A stretch of 64,000 nt of DNA from Streptomyces sp. P9-A4 (GTDB taxonomy: Bacteria > Actinomycetota > Actinomycetes > Streptomycetales > Streptomycetaceae), in contig NZ_JAZIFY010000001.1 of NCBI RefSeq assembly GCF_036634195.1, positions 4,722,501 to 4,786,500 of the forward strand. The letters are read 5' to 3'. The stretch's first letter is position 1. The number at the start of each line of letters is the position of its first letter. The translations under genes were made by a program, and so were the position numbers. Shown here piece by piece: positions 44,196 through 52,899 of this stretch. The notes under the pieces were generated by a model. It was not told the origin of the DNA and made no database searches. It saw nothing but the letters and a program-made list of their open reading frames with translations.

Positions 44196-44998
44196 GCAAC
44201 ACCAGCGACTCCCTGGTCATCGCCAAGCGGAACCTGATCCGCATGACCCGGATCCCCGAGATGATCCTCTTCGGGCTGATCCAGCCGGTGATGTTCGTGA
44301 TCCTCTTCACGTACGTCTTCGGCGGCTCCATGCAGATCGGCGGCAGCACCGACCCGGACGTCTACAAGAACTTCCTGATGGCGGGCATCTTCGCCCAGAC
44401 GGTCACCTTCGCCACGGCCGGCGCGGGCGCGGGCATCGCCGACGACATGCACAAGGGCCTCATCGACCGCTTCCGGTCGCTGCCCATGGCCCGGGGCGCG
44501 GTCCTCACCGGCCGCACCCTGGCCGACCTCGTCCAGACCGCGCTGACCCTGCTGGTCCTCGCGATCGTCGGGCTGATCATCGGCTGGCGCCCCGGGTACG
44601 CGGCACCGACCAACTTCGCGAAGATCCTCGCCGGGTTCGCCCTGCTGCTGCTCCTCGGCTACGCCTTCACCTGGATCGGCGCCCTGATCGGCCTCTCGGT
44701 CCGCACCCCGGAGGCGGCGACCTCGGGCGGACTGATCTGGCTCTTCCCGGTCACCTTCATCTCGAACGCGTTCGTGGACTCCAGCAACCTGCCCGGCTGG
44801 CTCCAGCCCATCGCGGAGTGGAACCCGTTCAGCGCGACCGTGCAGGCGTGCCGAAAACTCTTCGGCGACCCGGGCCTGTCACCCTCCGACGCCTGGCCCA
44901 TGCAGAACCCGGTGTGGGCGTCGCTGATCTACTCGATCCTGATCGTCGCCGTCTTCCGCACCCTGTCCGTCCGCAAGTACCGCAACGCGGCGGGATGA
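44192..44998 (+). CDS. ABC-2 type permease, DrrB type
   Basis: A 268-residue membrane protein with six helices of the ABC-2 family. A cytoplasmic start (RNLIRMTRIPEMILFGLIQPVMFVILFTYVFGG, cited in part), the loop DMHKGLIDRFRSLPMARGAVLTGRTLADL and the end helices with VTFISNAFVDSSNLPGWLQPIAEWNPFS are typical DrrB features. It pairs with the ATPase whose gene overlaps it by 4 nt. The exported substrate is unknown. A membrane-tethered HTH protein is encoded divergently and may regulate it. Confidence 0.9.
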   Translation: MSNTSDSLVIAKRNLIRMTRIPEMILFGLIQPVMFVILFTYVFGGSMQIGGSTDPDVYKNFLMAGIFAQTVTFATAGAGAGIADDMHKGLIDRFRSLPMARGAVLTGRTLADLVQTALTLLVLAIVGLIIGWRPGYAAPTNFAKILAGFALLLLLGYAFTWIGALIGLSVRTPEAATSGGLIWLFPVTFISNAFVDSSNLPGWLQPIAEWNPFSATVQACRKLFGDPGLSPSDAWPMQNPVWASLIYSILIVAVFRTLSVRKYRNAAG

Positions 44999-45038
44999 CG
45001 GCCGGCCGCGGCGGCCACCCGGAGAACGGCCGGAACGA

Positions 45039-47345
45039 TCACGGCAGGTACGCGGAGGACACCAGGCCGTCGGGGAGGGAGAGGTAGACCACCCCTCCGG
45101 CGGCCAGCATGTTCCCGGACACCTCCTGATCGAAGTCGTCGGGCAGATTGATCCGGTAGTCCTGCGAGTCGCCGGAGCCGGAGACCGGATGGGACTCCAC
45201 CGTGTCCCGGCCCGTGGTCACCACCCGGTCGCCCACCAGATAGACGCGGTCCCCGGCCCTCGTCTGCCGCCGCCACCGCTCCCGGCCGCTCCCCAGGTCG
45301 TACGCGACGACCTCGGTGTCCCCGTCGACGACGGCGACGAGACCGTCGGCGTTCACCGCCGGTTCGGCCGAGACCGTACCGCCCAGGGTGCGCCGCAGCC
45401 GGAGCGTCCCGGCGTCGAGCACGCCGATCGTGCCGTCCTGCCGTCCGGAGCAGAGCACGCTGCCGCTCTTCTCGTGGACGGTGAGGCCGCCGCAGTCCTC
45501 CGTGCCGCGCGCCACGGCCTTCCCGGTCCGGGCGTCCAGCGACAGCGGGAGGTGTCCCACCGTGACCAGCACCCGGCCGCCCGCCGCGACCGGCTGCTCC
45601 GGAAGACCGTCCAGCGGGGAGCGCCACAGCTCCTCCCGGCGGTCGAGGCGGACGGCGGTGACGAGCCCGGTCCGTTCGTCGCGCTGGTTGACGTACGTGG
45701 AGTAGAGGACCCCGTCCAGGAGGTCCGTGCCCTTCACGGCCCACTCGTCCCCGGGCCCCGGGATCCCGCCCAGCTCCCGGCCGTCCCGGAGCCCGTACGC
45801 GACGACCCCGTCCGGACCCGTCACATACGCGGTGTCGCCGACGACCGCCGGGTACTGCGGCCCGCTGCGCAGCCCCTCGCCGCGCCCGGGGACCTTCCAC
45901 AGCTGCTTGCCGTCCGCCGCGCCGAGGGCGGTGACCGCGCCGCCGTTACCGGGGCAGACAAGGACCTTCGGGGAGAGCGCGCAGGCGCTGACGCCCGGCT
46001 CGACCTCGGCCGTCCAGGGCGCCCAGTCGGCCGGCCGGGACGAGCGGCCGGTCGCGGACCCGCTGAAGTCGCCGGTGTGCCCCGGGCCGCCGTACGGCAG
46101 GACGACCCGGTCCAGCGCGACGGGCGCCGGAGCCCCGGTGCCGCTCGCGCCGGGGCTGCCGCTCGCGCTCGGCCCGGCGGCCCCGCCGGTCGACGCGCCC
46201 CCCGTCCCGTCCGTCCGGTTCAGCAGCACCACGCCCGCCGTCGCCAGGACGGCCACCGCCACCGCGCCCGCCACGACCGCCCCCCAGGGGCGGCGGCGCT
46301 CGCCGGGGGCGGCCGGGACCACCGGCCGGCCGGTCATCGCGGTGGGGGAGTACGGCACCACCGGGCCGAGCGTCGGCAGGTCCGCGACGCCCGCGCCGGA
46401 GGCCGCCGCCTCCCCGGCCTCGCGCGCCGCCTCCCCGTAGGAGGCGCACAGCGAAAGCACGCCACCGGGCCAGGGGAAGACCTCCGCGGCGGCCCCACCG
46501 TCACCACCGCCATCATCGCCACCGTCACCGAGCAGCGCCGCGACCTCCGCCGCCGTCGGCCGCCCGGCCGGGTCGAGCCGCAGACAGTGCTCGACGACGG
46601 CCCGTATCTCCTCCGGCACCCCGTCCAGGTCGGCGTCGGCCCGGATGATCCGGTAGACCACCGCCGCCATCTCGTCGTCGTGGAAGGGCCCCCGGCCGCT
46701 CGCCGCGAACGCGAGGACCGCGCCCAGACAGAACACGTCCGAGGCGGGCACCACCGCCCGGCTGCCCTCCAGGTGCTCGGGCGACATGAAGCCGGGGGAG
46801 CCCACCACCAGACCGGTCGAGGTCAGGGCCGTCGCCTCGAAGGCCTGCGCGATGCCGAAGTCGATCAGCCGGGGCCCGGCCGGGCCGAGCAGGACGTTCG
46901 CCGGCTTGAGGTCCCGGTGCAGCACCTTCACCGCGTGCACCCCCGCCAGGGCGGTGGCGAGGGCGGCCCCCAGGGCCCGTACGGCGGGGACGGGCAGCGC
47001 CCCCGCCCGTACGACCGCCTCCGCGAGCGAGGGACCGGGCACGTACTCGGTCGCCAGCCATGGCGAGGGCGCGTCCGCGTCGGCGTCCACGAGCCGCGCC
47101 ACCCCCGGCCCGTCCACGGTCCGCGCCGCCGTGATCTCCCGCCGGAACCGGGTCCGGAAGTCCCCGTCGACCTCCAGGTCGCTCCGTACGGTCTTCACCG
47201 CGACCATCCGGTACGGATCGGCCGTCGGCGTGTCCGCCCGGCAGGCGAGGTGCACCTCGCCCATGCCGCCGGCGCCGAGCCGGGCGAGCAGCCGGTAGGG
47301 GCCGACGAGCGTCGGGGGCTGCCCCGGGGGCAGAGCTTCCAGCAC
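45039..47345 (-). CDS. Receptor-type Ser/Thr protein kinase with beta-propeller sensor
   Basis: A 768-residue membrane kinase. The kinase domain (about 15-280) is complete: GAGGMGEVHLA glycine loop, AVKTV Lys, HRDLKPANVLL catalytic loop, DFGIAQA, and MSPEHLEG in the P+1 region. A linker rich in Gly/Ala and Pro leads to one membrane helix (about 345-365, AVVAGAVAVAVLATAGVVLL). The outer part is a PQQ-like beta-propeller (about 420-768) with repeats such as KVLVCPGNGGAVTALGAADGKQLWKV and SVLCSGRQDGTIGVLDAGTLRL. Its domain order and sequence match the next gene, 21 bp upstream, so the pair is a tandem duplication. Ligand and targets are unknown. Confidence 0.9.
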   Translation of the reverse strand: MLEALPPGQPPTLVGPYRLLARLGAGGMGEVHLACRADTPTADPYRMVAVKTVRSDLEVDGDFRTRFRREITAARTVDGPGVARLVDADADAPSPWLATEYVPGPSLAEAVVRAGALPVPAVRALGAALATALAGVHAVKVLHRDLKPANVLLGPAGPRLIDFGIAQAFEATALTSTGLVVGSPGFMSPEHLEGSRAVVPASDVFCLGAVLAFAASGRGPFHDDEMAAVVYRIIRADADLDGVPEEIRAVVEHCLRLDPAGRPTAAEVAALLGDGGDDGGGDGGAAAEVFPWPGGVLSLCASYGEAAREAGEAAASGAGVADLPTLGPVVPYSPTAMTGRPVVPAAPGERRRPWGAVVAGAVAVAVLATAGVVLLNRTDGTGGASTGGAAGPSASGSPGASGTGAPAPVALDRVVLPYGGPGHTGDFSGSATGRSSRPADWAPWTAEVEPGVSACALSPKVLVCPGNGGAVTALGAADGKQLWKVPGRGEGLRSGPQYPAVVGDTAYVTGPDGVVAYGLRDGRELGGIPGPGDEWAVKGTDLLDGVLYSTYVNQRDERTGLVTAVRLDRREELWRSPLDGLPEQPVAAGGRVLVTVGHLPLSLDARTGKAVARGTEDCGGLTVHEKSGSVLCSGRQDGTIGVLDAGTLRLRRTLGGTVSAEPAVNADGLVAVVDGDTEVVAYDLGSGRERWRRQTRAGDRVYLVGDRVVTTGRDTVESHPVSGSGDSQDYRINLPDDFDQEVSGNMLAAGGVVYLSLPDGLVSSAYLP

Positions 47346-47366
47346 CGAACAGGTCCTTCCGGGCGG

Positions 47367-49832
47367 TTACTTGGGGAGTTCCACGGAGGCCACGGCCCCC
47401 TTGTCGTAGACGATGTACGCGATCCCGCCGACCGGCAGCACCTCCGGCGGCCGGACCTGCTTGTCGATCGTGGTGCCCGTGGAGAGGTCGAAGTCCTCCT
47501 CCGGTACGCGCGGCCGGGGCGCCCCCGGGACCGGTGTGACCTCCAGCCGGCCCGGCTTCCCGTCGGCGCCGAGCCGCACGGTGTAGAGCGCGGAGAAGTC
47601 GGCGTACACGACCCGGTCACCGGCGAGCAGCGGCGACGACCAGCTCTGCGCGAGCCCGGCCGGGGTCTTCCCGACCGGGAAGGAGGCGAGCTCCGCGCCG
47701 CTGCGCGGATCGAGGACGTGCAGGCCCTTGTCCCAGCTCACGAGCGTGCGCGGGCCGACCGCCGTGGGGGCGGTCCCGCCGAGCGGAGCGGGCAGCGAGG
47801 CCTTCGAGGCGAGGGTGCGGGCGTCGAGCAGATGCAGGGTGGTGTCCTTGGCGGTGCCGTATCCGGCGCCCGCGCAGTACGCCGAGGCGCCGAGCACCTT
47901 CAGCTCCTGGCACGCGCGGGCGTCCGGGTCGGCCTGCCCGAGCTGGGTCCCCTTCTTCCCGTCGTAGGCGACGAGTCCGCCCTGGCTGTGGGCGTAGACG
48001 ATGCCCTTCGCGTAGGCCACCGGCTCGTAGGCCTGCCGTTCGGCCGAGCTGATCTCGGCGTTGGTGAGCGCCTTCGACCAGAGGACCCGTCCGTCGGCGA
48101 GCGAGAAGGCGGTGAGCGCGACCCGGTCCGAGCTGACGTCCGAGGCCACCTCGGTCGCGGCGAAGACGGTGCCGTCGGCGACCACGGGGCGGCTGTCCCA
48201 GAGCAGTTGGGGGCCGCGCGCGGGCTTCTTCCAGCGCACCGCGCCCGTGCGGGCGTCACGGACCTGGAGCTCGAAGCCGGAGACGAGGACGACGGCGCCG
48301 TCGTGGACGGTGGGCCGGGTGGCGCCCCCGGCGACGAAGGGGTAACCGGTCGGGCTGATGTAGGTGTCGCCGGGCGTGTCCGGGGGGAGGGCCACCTCCC
48401 ACAGCTTCTTCCCGCTCGCCGGGTCCAGTGCCTCGAACCGTCCGTCGGTCGTCCGGCAGACCAGCACCTGGTCGCCGGCCGAACAGCCGAGGGCCGGCGC
48501 GCTCAGCTTCCCCTGCCAGGGCTTCCAGCCGGCCGGCCGCTGGGCGGCGTTCTGCGGGACGACCCCGGAGGCGTCGGCGAGTCCCCGGTCGTCGACGCCC
48601 GGGACGCGCGGGGCGGCGGGCGGCGCGGCCTTCGCGGGGGACGGGGACTCGCCCGTCCCGCCCTCCGGCCACAGGAGGTACGCGCCGACTCCACCGGCCA
48701 CCACCGCCAGGGCCACGACGGCCGCGACCAGCCGCCCCCGCCGCCCGCGCGGGGGAGCGGCGGGCGGTGCGGGCGGCGAGAGCGGTGCCTGCGTCGGTAC
48801 GGAGTGCGGCCCGGGGACCGCCGGGTTCACCACGGGCCCCCGGGGACCGACCGCCGGAGCGACCTCGACGAGCGGGCCGCCCGAGGCCACCAGCTGGGCC
48901 AGCTCCGTCCCGTACGCGCCGATGTGGTCCCGTACCGCCTCCGGCCACGGGAAGACCTTCGGCGCCCCGCCGCCGAGGAGTTCCGCGAGCGCCTCCGGGG
49001 CGGGGCGGTCCGCCGGGTCGACGGCCAGACAGGCGGCGACGGTCGCCCGCAGTTCCTCCGGGACCCGGCTCAGGTCGGCCTCGGCCTGCGAGACCCGGTA
49101 GAGGACGGCGGCGAGCGGCCCGTCGCCGAAGGGGTCCTCGCCGGTCGCCGCGTAACAGAGGAGGGAGCCGAGGCAGAAGACGTCGGAGGCGGCGGTCACC
49201 CGCCGGGCCCCGGCCACGTGCTCGGGGGACATGAAGGAGGGCGTGCCGACCATCACCCCGGTCGCGGTCATGGTGGTGGCGGTGTTGCTGCGGGCGATGC
49301 CGAAGTCGATCAGCCGGGGGCCTTCGACGGAGAGCATGACGTTGCCGGGCTTGAGGTCGCGGTGCAGGACCCCGGCCCGGTGCAGGTCGGCGAGGGCGCG
49401 GGCCACGTCGGCGCCGAGCGCGCGGACGGTGGCGACGGGCAGCGCGCCGCCGCGCCGTACGGCCTGCGAGAGGCTGGGCCCGGGGACGTACGCGGTGGCC
49501 AGCCAGGGCACCTCGGCGTCGGCGTCGCCGCCGACGGGCGCGGCGGCGTAGCGGCTGTCGACGAGCGCGGCGACCCGGATCTCACGCCGGAACCGGTCCC
49601 GGAAAGCGGGATCACCGGCGACGTCCCGCCGCACGGTCTTCACGGCGACGAAGGTCCCGCCGGCGGCGGCCCCTCCGGCCGGGCCCGATTCCGGCGCGAG
49701 GCCCTCAGCGCCGCCGTCACCCCGCCCGAGGTACACCTCGCCCATGCCGCCCGCCCCGAGCCGGGCGAGCACCTCGTACGGTCCGATCCAGCGTGGCGCC
49801 CCCTCGCGCAGCGGTTCCAGCACTGAGCCCAT
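47367..49832 (-). CDS. Receptor-type Ser/Thr protein kinase, paralogue
   Basis: An 821-residue kinase with the layout of its neighbour. The glycine loop reads GAGGMGEVYLG, the kinase has AVKTV, HRDLKPGNVML, DFGIARS and MSPEHVAG, so it is catalytically complete. One membrane helix lies at about 380-400 (RLVAAVVALAVVAGGVGAYLLWP). The outer PQQ-like propeller has longer repeats than the paralogue (VLVCRTTDGRFEALDPASGKKLWEVALPP), ending in VASVELPK. It is the upstream gene of the pair, so its transcript probably continues into the next kinase. The extracellular propeller probably detects a wall or extracellular signal; no PASTA repeats are present. Confidence 0.9.
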   Translation of the reverse strand: MGSVLEPLREGAPRWIGPYEVLARLGAGGMGEVYLGRGDGGAEGLAPESGPAGGAAAGGTFVAVKTVRRDVAGDPAFRDRFRREIRVAALVDSRYAAAPVGGDADAEVPWLATAYVPGPSLSQAVRRGGALPVATVRALGADVARALADLHRAGVLHRDLKPGNVMLSVEGPRLIDFGIARSNTATTMTATGVMVGTPSFMSPEHVAGARRVTAASDVFCLGSLLCYAATGEDPFGDGPLAAVLYRVSQAEADLSRVPEELRATVAACLAVDPADRPAPEALAELLGGGAPKVFPWPEAVRDHIGAYGTELAQLVASGGPLVEVAPAVGPRGPVVNPAVPGPHSVPTQAPLSPPAPPAAPPRGRRGRLVAAVVALAVVAGGVGAYLLWPEGGTGESPSPAKAAPPAAPRVPGVDDRGLADASGVVPQNAAQRPAGWKPWQGKLSAPALGCSAGDQVLVCRTTDGRFEALDPASGKKLWEVALPPDTPGDTYISPTGYPFVAGGATRPTVHDGAVVLVSGFELQVRDARTGAVRWKKPARGPQLLWDSRPVVADGTVFAATEVASDVSSDRVALTAFSLADGRVLWSKALTNAEISSAERQAYEPVAYAKGIVYAHSQGGLVAYDGKKGTQLGQADPDARACQELKVLGASAYCAGAGYGTAKDTTLHLLDARTLASKASLPAPLGGTAPTAVGPRTLVSWDKGLHVLDPRSGAELASFPVGKTPAGLAQSWSSPLLAGDRVVYADFSALYTVRLGADGKPGRLEVTPVPGAPRPRVPEEDFDLSTGTTIDKQVRPPEVLPVGGIAYIVYDKGAVASVELPK

Positions 49833-49883
49833 CCCCCTTGTGACGCGATGTCAGGCCGCATCATGACACGCGTGTACGACATG

Positions 49884-49914
49884 AAGGGCCGGACCCCCAT
49901 GGGGTCCGGCCCTT
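49884..49914. terminator. Terminator after greA
   Basis: A stem AAGGGCCGGACCCC / GGGGTCCGGCCCTT (14 bp, CAT loop) 18 bp after the greA stop, just before the kinase genes on the same strand. Confidence 0.85.
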
Positions 49915-49931
49915 CACTCGGAACAGGTGCC

Positions 49932-50429
49932 TCAGCCGGTGTACGGCTTCGCGCTGAGGATCTTCACCGTGGCCTTCTTGCCGTTCGGCAGCTCGTACTG
50001 GGCGTCGTCGCCGGCCTTCTTGCCGTTGACGCCGACGCCGAGCGGCGACTGCGGCGAGTAGGTCTCGATGTCACCGCTCGCGTACTCGCGGGAGGCGAGC
50101 AGGAAGGTCATCGTGTCGTTCTCGTCGCCGTCGAAAGCGATCGTGACGACCATGCCCGGCTCGACGATGCCGTCGTCCGCCGGCGCCTCGCCGACCTTGG
50201 CGTGCTGGAGCAGCTGGGTGAGCTGGCGGATCCGCAGCTCCTGCTTGCCCTGCTCCTCCTTGGCCGCGTGGTACCCGCCGTTCTCGCGCAGGTCGCCCTC
50301 TTCGCGTGCCGCGGCGATCTTGACGGTGATCTCGGTACGCGCGGGACCAGACAGGTACTCAAGCTCGTCCTTGAGCTTGTTGTACGCCTCCTGGGTGAGC
50401 CAGGTGACGTTGTCGCTGGTCTGGGTCAC
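49932..50429 (-). CDS. greA: Transcription elongation factor GreA
   Basis: A 165-residue factor that rescues backtracked RNA polymerase. The N-terminal coiled coil has the tip sequence EEGDLRENGGYHAAKEEQ: the acidic Asp and Glu that stimulate RNA cleavage are kept, while the usual AEY reads GGY. The C-terminal globular domain (YSPQSPLGVGVNGKKAGDDAQYELPNGKKATVKIL, cited in part) is FKBP-like. GTG 50429 is chosen with GAGGAG six bases before. DUF4307 and mca genes follow on the upstream side, as in S. coelicolor. Confidence 0.93.
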   Translation of the reverse strand: MTQTSDNVTWLTQEAYNKLKDELEYLSGPARTEITVKIAAAREEGDLRENGGYHAAKEEQGKQELRIRQLTQLLQHAKVGEAPADDGIVEPGMVVTIAFDGDENDTMTFLLASREYASGDIETYSPQSPLGVGVNGKKAGDDAQYELPNGKKATVKILSAKPYTG

Positions 50430-50618
50430 GGGTGCTCCTCGTAGGTACTGGGAATACAAAGCATCGCCCTACACGGGAAAGCTGTGCGTCCCGGGTGGGC
50501 GAAACCACGAGCCTAACAATGAGTGGCGAAAAGCGGGAGGACATAAACCATCAGGATGGCGTCATCCCAGGTCACCGTGGTGACCCGCCGGGACTCGACA
50601 CCACGTCCCTACCCACCG

Positions 50619-51020
50619 CTACCGGGCCGTACACCCGATCAGCTCGGCGCTGGTCGCGCGGGCGGTCGTACGGAGCGAGAAGACGCGGTCGACCCGGGTG
50701 CCGGGGTCGTCGACCCGGACGTCCTTGCGGGCCACCTCGGCGCCGTCCTCGGAGCGCGAGCGCAGGGTGCAGACACCCTTGACGCCCTCGTCCTTGCGGA
50801 TCTCCAGGTGCACCTGGACCTCGGTGGCGCTCACCACGTCGAACTTGATCATCTCGGCGCTGATCTTGTTGTCGACGACGTAGTGCCAGCCGAACCAGCC
50901 CATCATGCCGAGGAAGAGCACCCCGAGCACCGCGCCGGTGATCTTGAGCTTGCGGTCCGCCGCCTCGTCCGCCGAGCGCCCGTAGCGCCCCTCGGGCAGC
51001 TGCTCTCGCACCGCGCTCAT
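50619..51020 (-). CDS. DUF4307 membrane protein
   Basis: A 133-residue protein: an N-terminal cytoplasmic segment (EGRYGRSADEAADRK), one membrane helix (ITGAVLGVLFLGMMGWFGWHYVV) and an extracellular beta-rich domain with one Cys pair (GVCTLRSRS, LIGCTAR). It matches the DUF4307 family found next to mca in Actinobacteria; function unknown. ATG 51020 follows AGAGGATC. It is divergent from mca with about 98 bp between them, and same-strand with greA. Confidence 0.8.
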   Translation of the reverse strand: MSAVREQLPEGRYGRSADEAADRKLKITGAVLGVLFLGMMGWFGWHYVVDNKISAEMIKFDVVSATEVQVHLEIRKDEGVKGVCTLRSRSEDGAEVARKDVRVDDPGTRVDRVFSLRTTARATSAELIGCTAR

Positions 51021-51118
51021 GATCGATCCTCTCGAAGCCGGGGGTGGCGGAATTTTCACCCCCCCGATTCCGTCACTATAGAGACCACCCTCCGAGTCGA
51101 ATCACTGAGGATCGAGTC

Positions 51119-52000
51119 TTGACTGAGCAGCTGCGACTGATGGCCGTTCACGCCCACCCCGACGACGAGTCGAGCAAGGGTGCGGCCACGATGGCCAAGT
51201 ACGTGTCCGAGGGGGTGGACGTCATGGTCGTGACGTGCACGGGCGGCGAGCGCGGCTCGGTCCTGAACCCCCAGCTTCAGGGCGACCCCTACATCGAGGC
51301 GAACATCCACGAGGTGCGCCGCAAGGAGATGGACGAGGCCCGCGAGATCCTCGGCGTCTCCCAGCACTGGCTGGGATTCGTCGACTCGGGTCTGCCCGAG
51401 GGCGACCCGCTGCCCCCGCTCCCCGAAGGCTGTTTCGCCCTGGCGGACGTCGACACGGCGGCCGGGACCCTGGTCCGCGAGATCCGTTCCTTCCGTCCGC
51501 AGGTCATCACGACCTACGACGAGAACGGCGGCTACCCGCACCCCGACCACATCATGACCCACAAGATCACGATGGCGGCCTTCGACGGCGCGACCGACGC
51601 CGAGAAGTACCCGGAGCCCGAGTTCGGACCGGTCTGGCAGCCCCTGAAGCTCTACTACAACCAGGGCTTCAACCGCGCCCGCACCACCGCCCTGCACGAG
51701 GCGCTCCTCGCCCGCGGCCTGGAGTCCCCGTACGGCGAGTGGCTGGAGCGCTGGAAGGAGTTCGAGCGCACGGAGCGGACCCTCACGACCTTCGTCCCCT
51801 GCGCGGACTTCTTCGAGATCCGCGACAAGGCCCTGATCGCCCACCGCACCCAGATCGACCCCGACGGCGGCTGGTTCCGGGTGCCGATGGACCTCCAGAA
51901 GGAGGTCTGGCCGACGGAGGAGTACGAGCTCAGCAAGGCGCTGGTGCCCACCTCCCTCCCCGAGGAAGATCTCTTCGCGGGCATCCGCGACAATGCATAG
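51119..52000 (+). CDS. mca: Mycothiol S-conjugate amidase
   Basis: A 293-residue Zn amidase of the MshB/Mca family, cleaving mycothiol conjugates to a mercapturic acid and glucosaminyl-inositol, a detoxification step in Actinobacteria. Zn and catalytic residues are in HAHPDDES and GGYPHPDHIMTH. VVTCTGGERGS and YYNQGF are conserved too. The start appears to be TTG at 51119 (LTEQLRLMAVHAH), with GAGG eight bases upstream; the only ATG nearby (51140) would delete the first residues of the fold. The next gene begins directly after the stop. Confidence 0.9.
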   Translation: MTEQLRLMAVHAHPDDESSKGAATMAKYVSEGVDVMVVTCTGGERGSVLNPQLQGDPYIEANIHEVRRKEMDEAREILGVSQHWLGFVDSGLPEGDPLPPLPEGCFALADVDTAAGTLVREIRSFRPQVITTYDENGGYPHPDHIMTHKITMAAFDGATDAEKYPEPEFGPVWQPLKLYYNQGFNRARTTALHEALLARGLESPYGEWLERWKEFERTERTLTTFVPCADFFEIRDKALIAHRTQIDPDGGWFRVPMDLQKEVWPTEEYELSKALVPTSLPEEDLFAGIRDNA

Positions 52001-52237
52001 ATGAGCGCACATCTGGCACTGACCCAGCTCGTCCCCTTCGCCGCCGAAGAGCTGGACAAGAACAAGGTGACCCCCGGCGTCCTCGGGTTCGTCGTCTTCG
52101 CCGTCCTGGCCGTCGCGGTCTGGCTGCTGATGAAGTCGATGAACCGCCACATGGGCAAGGTCTCCTTCGAGGAGGCCCCGGACCCGACGGCACCCGGCAC
52201 GGACACGCCGGCCGCCCCGGCCGCCGCGGGGAAGTAG
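52001..52237 (+). CDS. Small membrane protein coupled to mca
   Basis: A 78-residue protein whose ATG directly follows the mca TAG. A short N-terminal segment precedes one membrane helix (PGVLGFVVFAVLAVAVWLLMKSM), then a cytoplasmic tail with MNRHMGKVSFEEA and Pro/Ala-rich end. No family name is certain. Its position suggests a helper for mca or a protein of the same regulon. Confidence 0.75.
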   Translation: MSAHLALTQLVPFAAEELDKNKVTPGVLGFVVFAVLAVAVWLLMKSMNRHMGKVSFEEAPDPTAPGTDTPAAPAAAGK

Positions 52238-52244
52238 CCACGAC

Positions 52245-52282
52245 GCCCCTCGTCCCGTACCCCGGTGGTACGGGACGGGGGG
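52245..52282. terminator. Terminator after the mca operon
   Basis: A GCCCC-TCGTCCCGTACC / GGTACGGGACGGGG-GC stem with a short loop, 8 bp after the small membrane protein stop. Confidence 0.8.
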
Positions 52283-52504
52283 CGGACGCGTGCCCGGGCG
52301 ACAGAGCCTCCGGGCGACCCCGCCTCCGGCCGGTCCGGGCCCAGGGACCCACGGGTCAGGGACGACCGCCTCCGGTCGTCACCCACCGGCAAACGGGCGT
52401 GCCGCTCGGCGGAGCCGTCCGCCGCTGAGCCGCTGGAGGACGACTGCCCCGCCACCGTGTCCAGCAGCGTCTGTCGCGGAGCATCCAGCAGGGTGCCGTC
52501 GTCC

Positions 52505-52768
52505 ATCTCCCATCCCGAGCACTTCCAGCTCCTCTGCGGAACGCCGCTACGGGACTACGCGGCACCCGTCGAAGGCCCGACCACCCAGGCGTCGCGCCGG
52601 ATGAGTGTGATCTTCGAGCGCGAGATGTTCGAGGAGTTCACCTCGGCGCAACGCGCCGCAGTCGACACCCCCGCACTCTCACCCGCGCTCCTGCTGATCG
52701 CGTGGGGAGACCTGCATGGCCTCGTCGCCCTTGAGGTGTTCTCCAGGTCGAATTATTCACTCGAATGA
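52505..52768 (+). pseudogene. TetR-family remnant, C-terminal ligand domain only
   Basis: The plus-strand frame reads HPEHFQLLCGTPLRDYAAPVEGPTTQ, then EEFTSAQRAAVDTPALSPALLLIAWGDLHGLVALEVF, the TetR C-terminal (WHG-type) pattern where LHGLVxLEvfG is the marker. It then breaks into SRSNYSLE and a stop, where GC drops. There is no HTH upstream: the sequence from 52283 to 52505 has no coding bias, though a perfect 8-bp-arm hairpin lies at 52361-52380. This is probably an ancestral TetR gene cut at the left junction of the island. Confidence 0.65.
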
Positions 52769-52899
52769 GTGGTGAAGCTTTGGTGCCGGCGCCCGGGAAG
52801 GGAAACGCTGCCACCCTGAGCTCACGAGTCATTGCCCGTCGACCAGGTCGCGGCGGGTATTCGATTCACCCACCGAACAATAAAATTCGAGGTCTTCGC

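Noticed and set aside
45189..49826. Rightward open frame of over 1500 codons
   Set aside because: Antisense to the two kinase genes, whose domains and motifs are complete on the minus strand.
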